Shown here: positions 1-8,568 of the stretch, in pieces
Layout: each line of letters starts with the position of its first letter
Position numbering within the stretch: position 1 is the first letter of the stretch
Assembly (NCBI GenBank): GCA_004325065.1
Contig: PITI01000135.1
Span: 1 to 19,767, forward strand
DNA: 19,767 nt
From: Hamiltosporidium magnivora
Lineage: Eukaryota > Microsporidia > Dubosqiidae
Reading direction: 5' to 3'
The notes under the pieces: generated by a model
Told to the model about the DNA's origin: nothing
The model's input: only the letters and a program-made list of their open reading frames with translations
Databases searched by the model: none
Translations under genes and position numbers: made by a program

Positions 1-991
1 CCAAGGGTTTCTTATACTATAACCCGACTATAATTGATCTCGAATAACATATATGTGCTTTAGAAACCTATATTTGATAGAAACGTATGTTAAATTTCAA
101 ACAATCTAATTTTCAGTGAACCAAGTTTTTTTTATACGAAAAATAGACTAAATCAAATGCCAACAAAAGCGTAAAGATAATAAAGAGTTGCAATAGAGAG
201 CAAATAAGCACTAAAATAGGCAACAAATGGCATGTACGTGCTAAAGAGAAAGACTTACAATTATAGCGACAATTAATATTGCAGAAAGTAAGATGAAATT
301 ACAGTAAAAAAATTCTCGACTCAAAATATAAAAAAAATAGAACAAATAAAATGCTAAAGAAATATCTAGGGATAAGGTACTTAATGGAAATCATACGTCT
401 TGTATAAAGTAAATTTGATTTTTGCAATTTACCCATTAAGTAAACGATAACCACAATAAATATATTTTTTTGTGAAATTATTGAATATTTAACCTAGAAT
501 TATTTTCTTAACCGCGCAAAGTGAATTTGGTTAGTAGAATTGAAGCTAAAACCCAAGTACAATTTTAATAATTTAAACGAAACGAAAACATAATAAAAAT
601 ATAACATTTTGCACCGTGAAATAGAATTTGAAATTTCTTTCTATTAAATATATTCGGGTGTTTGGTTTTTTCAAAAGAAATACCATTTTATCTATTACTA
701 ACTATCGGATGATTTATGACGTCTTTTTTTAGAAGAAAAATGAAATTAATAAAATTAAACCAGAATAAAATCTTTAAGCGAATTGCTGATTTTCCGTGTT
801 GATTTACCCAATACAAAAATGTGATAACATAGCTCAAGCAAAATGCTTCTAAATTATGTGTTTAAGCATCAAGATGGTGCATTTACTTTCAAATAAAGAA
901 TTAATTGAAGCACATATATTTTTTTGTATATTCACCAATTTTTTTCTTTTTCATTATATTTTTTTTGCTATTTTTATATAGAATAAGTAAA
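1..991. repeat. Long direct repeat, copy 1 (non-coding)
   Basis: This sequence recurs in the same orientation at 8569-9569. By eye the first 400-480 bases are above 90% identical; the rest is more diverged, with short strongly kept blocks such as gataacatagctcaagcaaa near 822 and acatatatttttttgtatat near 912. The similarity stops in the A/T run after 985. The left limit is unknown because the window begins inside the repeat. Neither copy has an open frame of note on either strand, so this looks like a non-coding part of a larger repeated element, probably the one carrying the integrase relic that follows. Confidence 0.9.
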
Positions 992-1372
992 TCATTTATT
1001 TAATGTCACGGTCCTTTGTGTCCATTATTTCCAATGCAATTTTATACATCAATAAAACCCTTTATTTATAATAAATATATGTTATTTGTATTATATTTCT
1101 ATCCTATAATTTCCGGTTATTTCCTATTTACTCCACTTTCTATTGCACCTATGATATTTCTATATTTGTATAGTCAGATTATAGTCTTTGAAACTAAACG
1201 ATTAACAGGCAATACAATACAAATAGTCTTAATGCAAAATTTTACGGTTTGTTATTGTTTGATATTATAGACTAAATAAATGTTTTACAATGCGATAACA
1301 TGCTATAAAGAAACAAATTTCTGAGCAAATGACTCTTGCCGATGAATAAATTAACAAAAAAAAGATAATTTA
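992..1372. other. AT-rich stretch without a supported gene
   Basis: These bases separate the long repeat from the integrase relic. A hydrophobic + frame (about 1016-1270) is open, but its only early ATG is at 1034, its residues look like random AT-rich translation, and nothing matching it is found after the second repeat copy. It is probably internal non-coding sequence of the integrase element. Confidence 0.4.
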
Positions 1373-2335
1373 TTTATGATTGATTGTGTAGATCTTGGAA
1401 GATATGCTAATTAAATTGATAGGTTCATTGGGCCTGGAACATAATAGACACTTATACAACGCATTTCTGGAGATTTAAGACGATCAACAAGATTTTACAA
1501 TCCGTAGAAGATTCATATAAATTTCTATTATAATTTTGGTATTCTAGTAGCGATTCAATCAGATAATGGTAAAGAATTTTAAAATAAATGGTCGAAACAT
1601 ACTTAACTGCTCTTAACATTCAATTATACATGGAATACTACATAACCCAAAGTCACGGGACAAATTGAACAGAAGAATTAAACATTAAAGATAGTTAGCA
1701 AAAAAAGTTATATGTTACTGGTACAAAAAGTCGGATTGGTTTTTATGATGATGTTTTTTGGCTTATAATAGGACAATACACAGTGCCTCAAATAAATCAT
1801 CATTTTAACCTTTTAATGATCAACTTGTATTTATAATCTTTTTTTCGGTAGTATAGTGACAAAGGAACTAAAAGATTATTCAATATTTGTCGAATCAATT
1901 AGTTCTGAGGTATTAACAGCAGGAAATCTTGATCCAGGATATACACAGTGGAATTTAGAAATTGCCTCTGAAATATAGAATGAATTAAATGAGTCTAGCT
2001 ATCTTGTTTCATCTTCAATAACTACTGCTTCTGAAATTGATAAGAATATAGAAAATGATACAGAAGTAAGTAAAAATTTGGAAAAATATAAAAAAAGAAA
2101 ATTAGAAAGTAAAGATTCCAATAAACCAATGAGAAATATTCTTATTGGTGATAGGGTTTTGATGAAAAAAGATCTTGACATGAATACAAAGACTAAACGC
2201 GTTCCGTTTGATTCTTTTTATGATGATTCAGTCTTTCAGTAACAAATATTTTTAAGTGTAATATGGTAGAATTAAAAACATTCATGGTAAAAAAAGAACT
2301 GTCTACAAAAGCGTAATCAATCGGATTTAATTTAA
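1373..2335 (+). pseudogene. Decayed retroviral-type integrase (rve core, KRBA2-like)
   Basis: A single + frame running from 1373 to the TAA at 2240 can be read as an integrase with many stops. It starts with an FMIDCVDLGRY block (the first core aspartate is among these residues), has QSDNGKEF with the second aspartate at 1562, and GQIEQ with the glutamate at 1667, about 35 residues further on. The segment 1856-2239 is open except for a TAG at 1976; it is charged, and ends in a GDRVLMKKDLD block followed by a TKRVPFDSFY block. A shifted continuation to about 2335 resembles the usual C-terminal VELK...VYKSVIK region. These blocks match the integrase-like proteins annotated as KRAB-A domain-containing protein 2-like in microsporidia (family knowledge, from memory). 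Many in-frame stops, including TAA/TAG in the core, make it non-functional. No gag or RT is seen beside it. Confidence 0.75.
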
Positions 2336-2584
2336 TTGCAGTTTGTTTTTTTCTTTTTTTTTAATCTTGATTATTTTTAAAATAAGAAATGTTAAGATAG
2401 AATGAAATGGTTTTATTTTTGAAATTGATTACGAATAAAAATTTTAGGGCAAAATATAATTGAAAGTATATAAACATTTATTTTAACTTGATCCGTATTA
2501 TATTTAGAAACAAAATACCTCATATTTTAATTTGGGAGTGTTAAACATGAATGAATATAAAATAAAGGGGCTATATATATATTG

Positions 2585-2850
2585 AAAATGAAAGGTGGGA
2601 GTATTAGAAATAACGAGGGCACAAAGGACATGGGGGGTCATTATGGACCACGACATTATCTATTTCGGGCAACCGTATAGATTAATTCATGAGCCAAGGT
2701 TTCTTTTAGATCAAATGCTTCGAATGTTGGCATTGTAATGATATAGACGTTTTAAAAGGCTGATATCTATTTTTATATCTCCAGCTGGGTTAATGCCATG
2801 AAAACAATAAAGAACTGCCATTTATAGAAAAGATTTGATGTTTATACAAT
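2585..2850. repeat. Diverged dispersed segment, copy 1
   Basis: Short stretches align with about 9985-10262: the ggggggtcattatggaccac region (from about 2632) with agggggtctaggttggtatc (from about 10021), the block near 2750-2775 with that near 10100-10125, and the gggttaatgccatgaaaac and agaaaagat blocks (2787-2833) with similar blocks at 10204-10250. Identity is low and indels are frequent. The spacing from the integrase end is similar in both places, which suggests the 3' part of the same element. Confidence 0.4.
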
Positions 2851-2940
2851 AAATGAAAATATTTGTTTTATATTCTGGTTTTTTTTAAAATTGTGTTATT
2901 TATCTTTATAGTGTTTCACTGAATATTTATACTTTAGTTT

Positions 2941-3042
2941 TTTTTATCTTTTGTGTGATTTACTATTATGGTATTATTTTTTAAAAAAATCATTTTTTGT
3001 GGATTTCATTTTTTTATTTTCGGGTGATTTACTATTTAGTAG
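2941..3042. repeat. Tandem ~70-bp repeat at the retrotransposon insertion site
   Basis: The block 2941-3010 is followed by a similar block starting at 3011; both share a TTTTTAT start and a GTGATTTACTATT core (2955 and 3024, 69 bp apart). The second unit is cut at 3042 by the retrotransposon and resumes at 7071, where the run TTTTTAAAAAAATCATTTTT that closes the first unit is found again. Removing the element and one AGTAG therefore restores a two-unit tandem repeat. Confidence 0.7.
3038..3042. repeat. Target-site duplication AGTAG, left
   Basis: AGTAG lies directly outside the TG of the left LTR and is repeated directly after the CA of the right LTR (7066-7070). A 5-bp duplication is normal for Ty3/gypsy integrases. 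Confidence 0.9.
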
Positions 3043-3205
3043 TGCCGTGTGCCGGCGTTTTAGAAGAATTAAATGAATGAATTTTATTTATTGATGGTCT
3101 TATCTTACGTTTCATTTTCACTCCTTCTCAGGGGTAAAAGAAATAATTATTTAAATAATTATTTAGGGGGGGTTTAATGTCGTTACTCAGAATGAGTTTA
3201 CGACA
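3043..3205 (-). repeat. 3' LTR of the gypsy element
   Basis: 163 bp, matching 6902-7065 with four substitutions and one indel (G7 here, G8 there, at about 3166-3172). The outer 28 bases (3178-3205) form an imperfect inverted repeat, and two copies of the 12-bp palindrome AAATAATTATTT stand side by side at 3141-3164. The integrase frame ends on a TAA at 3198-3200 inside this LTR. Confidence 0.95.
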
Positions 3206-4263
3206 AGTTGCTTCCTACCCGAAAAGGCCTCAAATTCTTTATGTTCTCTTGCCATACGATTCCGTGAAGAGATAGGGAAACTACATTATTATTACGATGC
3301 ATTGACACTACTTTCGCTGGACCAATATAGAAAGGATCTAATTTTGATCTGTTATGGTTTTTAACCAACGCGAAATTTCCCACTTCGTAAACAAATTCTG
3401 TTTTTCGTTTTGCGTTAGATTTTTGATTCTCCGAGTCGGCTGCTTGCTTGATTCTGGTAGCTATACTTTCAAGATTTATTTTTCTTGTCCTTTCCAATAA
3501 ATCTAATCTAGATTTGTTAAATATTATTTCCTCGGGTGAAAGTTCCGTGATTCTATTATAGGCGTTGTTTAGGGTAAATTCGGCTATGTTGATTGCCTGT
3601 GTTAAAGTTTTTTTCCCGATTGCATCTTAGGACTGATGAAATTATTTGGTTAGCTCTTTCCAAGATTGAGTTTCCGGTTGGGTTATATACCGAAGTACAA
3701 ATATGTTTTATGCCGTTGAATCTGCAAAAAGTATTGAATTCTTCGGATATATATTGTCGTCCTTGATCTGTTAGAATTTCTTTAGGTCTTTTAAAGCGAT
3801 GGAACCAATTTTCAAACGCTTTGATTACTTGTTTAGTGTTGATTTGATAAAGAATGGTTAGTAAGGTATATCTTGAAAATACGTCTGTAATTGTTAGAAT
3901 ATAGAATTTTCTTTTATCAAATTGATTAATTAATGATCCTAGGATATCCGAGCAGATTTTTTTTAATGGTTGAGCACTTTCAATGAATCCGGTGATTTTT
4001 CCATATGAGATAGTCTGTCTTTTGTTTATCATGCATGTAGAGCATGTAGTTAGTACATGTTTGATCTTGCCTTTAATATTTGAAATAAGATAAAAGTTCT
4101 TGATACTATAATATAGTTTGTTGATTCGACAATGTCCTAACATTGTGTGAATTTGGTTGATTACTTTGACTGAAATATCATCAGGGACGATAATCTTATG
4201 GTTCAAATCAGTATAGAGATATTTTTCTTTTAGATTAGCTATGTCATAGGAGTATTGCGTCAT
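3198..4263 (-). pseudogene. Integrase domain of gypsy pol (frameshifted)
   Basis: The upstream frame (4263-3615) begins inside pol and holds the zinc-binding H-H-C-C module (H39, H44, C74, C77 of the fragment), then the catalytic triad D106 (CSDILG), D166 (LTDQGRQY) and E202 (ILERAN); the D-to-E spacing is exactly 35 residues. At a seven-A run (3608-3614) the frame shifts: the following sequence, reading INIAEFTLNN and on to 3198, is in the next frame, and removing one base there would restore it. The last about 100 residues carry a GPY/F module (DPFYIGPAKVV), as in gypsy integrases, and end at a TAA lying in the 3' LTR. The role is insertion of element cDNA. All catalytic residues are kept. 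Confidence 0.9.
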
Positions 4264-4861
4264 TATATTTTTTGATTTTTGCTGGCTCTCTTGAATATTT
4301 TCCTTAAGTTAGATGTATCTAGACTTAAAATACTAAAATTCCTTGATAAAAAATCAGCTGCCACGTTTTCTTCTCCTTTTATAGATTTAAGTTTAAAGTT
4401 ATATTCGTCTTAGAGCAGTTTCCATCTCAGAATTCTTGATTTAGACGCATCTGTATTGAAAAGTAAATTGTGGTTATCTACGTGAATAGTAACGAGGGTA
4501 TCAAATATTATTTTTTTAAAAGAGTTGAGGCATTTAATTACGGCTAAAAATTATTTTTCCATGATTGTATATTTGGTTTCTGCTTTGGTTAATTTCGAAG
4601 CAAAAAGTTTTATCAACTTATTCTCTTGTAGTAGAACTCCACTTATTCCCGTGTCGCAAGCATCCGTAAATAGCATAAAAGGTTTGTTTGGGTCGGCAAT
4701 ATGTAGAATTTTCGGATTAGAGATATCGTTGAATATGCTTTCGAGTTGTATAATGTCCTCTTTATTCCATTTAAACTGTGGTTGCTTTAAATAGTCATTC
4801 CATCTAGATATACGACTGCTAATATTGTAAACGAAGGGTCTGAACCAGTTAATGTATCCTA
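4264..4861 (-). pseudogene. RNase H domain of gypsy pol (two stops)
   Basis: On the - strand this continues the RT frame. It contains LFTDACDTGISG (first catalytic Asp; TDAC at 4656-4667), then KLFASKLTKAETKYTIMEK with the conserved Glu, and further on HVDNHNLLF with a later Asp, followed by the RILRWK block. A TAA stop (4551-4553) directly follows TIMEK, and another TAA (4410-4412) follows RWKLL. RNase H removes the RNA strand during reverse transcription. Apart from the stops, the frame seems continuous through the domain into the spacer before integrase. Confidence 0.85.
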
Positions 4862-5670
4862 TTAGAGACGCAAGTGTTTTTTTGTTGTTGGGTAAGGCAT
4901 ATTTATTCTTTTATGGTCAACGTTACTGATATCAGGTTTTAGAGTATTGTTTGTAATTAAATATCCTAAGAATTGTACTTCTTTTAAAAAGAAATTACTT
5001 TTGTCAAAGTTAATAGAAATTTCATGTGATTTCAGTGAGTTTAAAACCTCTTTTACGTGTAATTTATGATGTTCAGTGTTTTTAGAGAATATCAGTATAT
5101 CATCTAAGAATATTCTAACAAAATCTAAATTACCTAATAAAAGATTCATTGCTTTCTGAAATGTTCTTGGTGCTCCTATAACCCAAAAGGCATTCTTTGG
5201 AATTCATAATGTTTGTTCAATATCCTAAAGGCTGTTTTTTTAATATCCTCTAGGTGCATAGCTATTTAGTAATATACATTTTTCAAATCTATTTGAGAGA
5301 AATATATTGCCTCTGTTAAAGAATGCAAAGTATCTTCTATATTTGGGAACGGATACTGCTGTACAATGGTTCGAGCATTTAGTTTACGGTAGTCGACAAT
5401 CAAACAGATTTCGCCGTTTTTTTTTTTAAAAAATTGAGTATGCAGGTGAGTAGAATGGAGACTCACTAGGTTTTATAATATCTAATTGAAGTAAACGATC
5501 GAGTTCTTGCCTTAATTTCTTGTCTAAATTATAGTTATAGAGTAAGGTTTTGCGACTACAGGCAAAGGATCATTTAGCCCATTTGGTGTTCTATGTTAGG
5601 AATTAATCCGATTTGTGGGTTTTATTTTTTGTATGAAATTATTGCTTGATCGATTTCTTCTATTATCTTT
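4862..5670 (-). pseudogene. Reverse transcriptase domain of gypsy pol (broken)
   Basis: The N-terminal part (about 5670-5467) is recognisable only by switching frames several times; it ends in a LLQLDIIKPSESP block typical for the RT start. From 5466 the frame reads KKKNGEICLIVDYRKLN and FSQIDLKNVYY, then hits TAA at 5266-5268 in the same frame where gypsy RTs continue with the palm. A one-base shift around 5175-5185 (MPFGL...GAPRTFQKAMN) leads to the catalytic motif FLDD (5099-5110, a variant of YxDD) and to FLGYLI. It would copy element RNA into cDNA. At least two shifts and one stop make it inactive as read. Confidence 0.9.
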
Positions 5671-6120
5671 AGGGAAGATCTTTATCAATAAGCATTTGAT
5701 CTAGGCCTATATTCAAAGATGGTGCATCTAGATTCAATGGTAATTTTACGGATCTTATAGTTAAGTATTTTTCCTTAAAGCTGATCTCTGAATTATGTTT
5801 GTTCAAGAAGTCAATTCCTAAGATAACACTAGTTGGCATAGATGGTAGGACTAATGCATCAACTTTAAAAGTAATGGTTGGGTGCAATTTAAATTGAAGC
5901 GGAAATTCTACTTTTTCCAATATTTGATGGGTTTCTCCATTGGCTACTGAAATGGTCTTGGTATTGTTTAATCTAATCGGTAGAATGCCTGTTTTTTTGA
6001 GGAATGTTGAGTTACGTAACTGTATGATGCTCCGGTATCCACTAATATGTTATCGAAAGTAGTATTGTTGATACGTGCGATGAATTCCATATTTTTGACC
6101 GGGTATTCTTTTTCTATAAC
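5669..6120 (-). pseudogene. Aspartic protease domain of gypsy pol (frameshifted)
   Basis: The active-site motif LVDTGASYSYV is in one frame (DTGA at 6028-6039), while the flap-distal motif VILGIDFL (5807-5827) sits in another. The break falls on a seven-A run in the sense strand (5992-5998); one extra A there would join the halves. Retroviral-type aspartic proteases cut Gag-Pol and act as homodimers; both halves needed for a monomer are present. After DKDLP (about 5670) the frame is lost again on the way to RT. Confidence 0.88.
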
Positions 6121-6139
6121 CATCATAGATTGTTTTGAA

Positions 6140-6974
6140 TGATTAATATCTTTTCTTTTTATATCTCGCTTCCTTTCTTGTTGAGCGATGCACTCTTGGT
6201 CTGTATGATTATTACTTTTATGATAGGTGCATTTATATCGCTTATCGGGTATTTTATTTGTGGGAAAAGAGTAATCTGATGTTCCTTGATGTATTTTATA
6301 CATACATTCTTTTTCTTGAATCTGTAATAGTGTTGCATGAGCTGTTGGGATTGTTTCCTCCGGTAAATCAACCCTTTTTTTCTTTGCTCAAGTGTTAGAC
6401 CCATGATGAAATAATTAAATTTTTCTCGATTTAAGAGTTTCTCGTCAAGTGGATAGCAGTGATCAAGATATTTGAGTAAGTTCTCAACTGCTTTTGTATA
6501 TAGGGTAAGATTCCTGTATTGCTTACACGAGATATTTCTTAATTGGTTAATCTACTTATGCCTATCTGAAGGCCGAAAGAAAAAGGTGATAATAGTATCG
6601 AGACATGTATCTACTTTTGATTGCGGTGCAAGATGAGACTTGATGTCTTCTGAAAGTAGGATAGAAAGCATGTTTCAGCTATGACTCTGATCCCATTCGT
6701 TCAAGGTAGCAATTAAACGGAAGTTAGTAATTCATGTGTGAACGACTGATGGGTCAGTATAGACGTTAAGTTTGGTGAGTTGCAAACTTGGTCCGGTACT
6801 TCCATTGTTACCCCGAATTTGAAATGTAAACGTTTCTTCTGGTTGTATAAAGTTAAGCCTTGTGGTACATGTTGTCGTATTGATCGGCTTTGAGCTCAAA
6901 ATGCCGTGTGCCGGCGTTTTAGAAGAATTAAATGAATGAATTTTATTTATTAAAGGTCTTATCTTATGTTTCAT
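6140..6974 (-). pseudogene. gag of the gypsy element, start codon inside the 5' LTR
   Basis: The most likely start is the ATG at 6972-6974, inside the 5' LTR and 15 nt after a CCCC. From there one frame continues to 6375 and is interrupted only by TGA (6732-6734), TGA (6675-6677) and TAG (6552-6554). Its C-terminal part, with YPLDEKLLNREKFNYFIMGL, resembles the end of the gypsy capsid domain. At a seven-A run (6375-6381) the frame shifts by one base to the frame holding a nucleocapsid-like knuckle (6190-6231) of the unusual form C-X2-H-X4-H-X4-C instead of the common C-X2-C-X4-H-X4-C. Gag forms the particle. Two other starts (a GTG at 6978-6980, or an ATG after the LTR) cannot be excluded. 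Confidence 0.75.
6889..6900 (-). other. 12-bp palindrome at the expected primer-binding site
   Basis: TTTGAGCTCAAA is a perfect palindrome placed one base inside the 5' LTR end, where a tRNA primer-binding site beginning with TGG is expected. No TGG occurs in the first 35 bases after this LTR on the sense strand. What primes reverse transcription is unknown. Confidence 0.5.
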
Positions 6975-7065
6975 TTTCACTCCTTCTTAGGGGTAAAAGA
7001 AATAATTATTTAAATAATTATTTAGGGGGGGGTTTAATGTCGTTACTCAGAATGAGTTTACGACA
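6902..7065 (-). repeat. 5' LTR of the gypsy element
   Basis: 164 bp, the partner of 3043-3205. In element orientation it begins TGTCGTAAAC and ends GGCACACGGCA. It contains the 28-bp imperfect hairpin at its outer end (7038-7065), the run of eight C on the sense strand, the doubled palindrome AAATAATTATTT (7000-7023), a CCCC (6990-6993) and the probable gag ATG (6972-6974). Confidence 0.95.
6972..6993 (-). promoter_or_regulatory. CCCC start signal upstream of gag ATG in the LTR
   Basis: On the sense strand CCCC (6990-6993) is followed after 15 bases by ATG. Microsporidian genes often carry CCC- or GGG-like motifs just before the start codon (established for that group), and the cdc20 gene in this window has CCC at nearly the same distance. 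The AT-rich doubled palindrome immediately upstream could supply a TATA-like element; this is inference. Confidence 0.45.
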
Positions 7066-7070
7066 AGTAG
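7066..7070. repeat. Target-site duplication AGTAG, right
   Basis: Direct match to 3038-3042, adjacent to the CA end of the right LTR. Confidence 0.9.
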
Positions 7071-8568
7071 TATTTTTAAAAAAATCATTTTTTGTGGATT
7101 TTATTTTTTTATCTTTGATAAGTTTTAAAGAATATTCGAATAAGATTGCTATTTTGACGCTTTAATGTATTTCGATTCTTTATCTCTTTCTACATTTAAA
7201 AAAACTGCAAATTCTTTTCAAATTATTTTATAATGATAAAGAGTAAATATTAGTAGTATTATGGTTGTTTTAATGATTATTTTAAAATTTTTTTTATTGA
7301 AATATATTTTGTTATTTACATAGGTTTTGGATTATATTTTGAAAAGACGGAAGAAGAAAGGAGATAAGTATTTGAGGAGGTGTGTAAATTCTATTATAAT
7401 TATATTTATTTTAATTAAGAATAGAGGGAGGATGAATGTATATGAGGGTTGCATTAATTGGATTGAAATTATTTTTTTTAAGAAGAGAATAGATTAAGGA
7501 AGACTTCGGTCGTAAGTTAAACTTAAGCTATGTGTTTTTAATTTATGGATTTAAAGATAGATAACAGAGGAAATATAATAGTGTGCTAGAATCAATATAA
7601 TTAGTTGTGTTTAAGGTTTAAAAACTACTTTCTAGAGGACCTAAATTTGTTTTTAGAAAACGGAAGTAATCATTTATGTTTGTTGATTTAAAATATATTG
7701 GTTTTTAGAATGTTCTTAGTTCACAGATAAATGGTTATACGTGCAAAAATAAGTTTTGAGGTATCATGAATCATTCGAATGATTATATCCTTAAATAAAA
7801 AGCTTGGATTAACTATAGCAATGAAGTCCTCTTTGTAGTAAGTTTAAATCGAAATACCTAGATTATAGACACCCTTTTCAGGACACCTAAATATCTGAAT
7901 AAAAGAAAATAAAGAAGAACAAGCGTATTGTGCGAAAAAACTGGTCTAAATGATAGATTTGTATGAACCTAGAAGAAAAAAACATCTTTATAAAACCTTG
8001 AACAGAAGCAATATAAAATTATATTATTTGCTTTGACTCATTTATAAGGTTTATACTGAATAAATGGTTTAGATATTTTTAAAAAAAAAAATTGTATTCG
8101 GTATAACAAAGTGCAAGTACGCACATTCGCTATTTTAATTTTAATTTAAAAATAAAAATGTATTTTTTGAAAGAGAAATATAGCCTCTAAGTAATTACTA
8201 TACGAATTTAGATATTTATGTAATATACCTGTAAAGTATGCTTAGATTTTTTTTATAGAAAAAAGAAAGAATTGATTAGAAAATTACATTGAAGTGACCT
8301 TGGTAAAATATAATTTAAGTAATTAAAAAATTATATAAGTCTCTTTGATAAATTCTTCAAATTTAGTATGCGGAAATAAGAATGTACATCATATTTAACC
8401 GATTAAAATAAGAATAATAAAACTAAATTTATATTTTATAAAAAAATAAAGTTAAAGAACAATCATTTAAACTAAAATTCATTATAAGTTTTATTCAAAA
8501 TTTTAAAACTGCGAAACCAATTAAGTACAATTTTAGTTAATGTGTAGTATTTGCTTATAAATATAGTA
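7071..8568. other. AT-rich 1.5-kb stretch without a supported gene
   Basis: The first about 40 bases are the resumed second unit of the tandem repeat cut by the retrotransposon. A G-rich, purine-biased patch (7340-7500) holds a + frame of about 57 codons (7324-7497) without an early ATG; it is rich in Lys and Arg, followed by Ile-rich residues, and could be a relic or chance. The remainder is poly-A/T-rich with stops in all frames. No RNA gene was recognised. Confidence 0.4.

Larger units (their letters stand above)
3043..7065 (-). mobile_element. Ty3/gypsy LTR retrotransposon, degenerate full-length copy
   Basis: The element is 4023 bp long and reads on the - strand: 5' LTR 6902-7065, gag, protease, RT, RNase H, integrase, 3' LTR 3043-3205. 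The order PR-RT-RH-IN defines the Ty3/gypsy lineage. Target duplications AGTAG flank it. LTRs start TG and end CA and differ by four substitutions plus one G in a G-run, so insertion was fairly recent, yet the coding part carries several nonsense codons and frameshifts, so this copy cannot be autonomous as read. No standard tRNA primer site (TGG...) follows the 5' LTR, and the stretch before the 3' LTR is only weakly purine-rich. There is no room for an env gene or chromodomain, as the integrase frame stops inside the 3' LTR. Confidence 0.95.

Noticed and set aside
1016..1270. Hydrophobic + frame of 84 codons
   Set aside because: Begins with TTG, no motif, no start signal, and lies in probable element-internal AT-rich DNA.
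1999..2181. - strand frame of 60 codons
   Set aside because: Antisense to the recognisable integrase C-terminal region.
4525..4794. + strand frame of 89 codons
   Set aside because: Antisense to the RNase H domain of the retroelement.
6932..7165. + strand frame running through the right LTR
   Set aside because: Antisense to the gag start and continuing into flanking repeat; chance frame.
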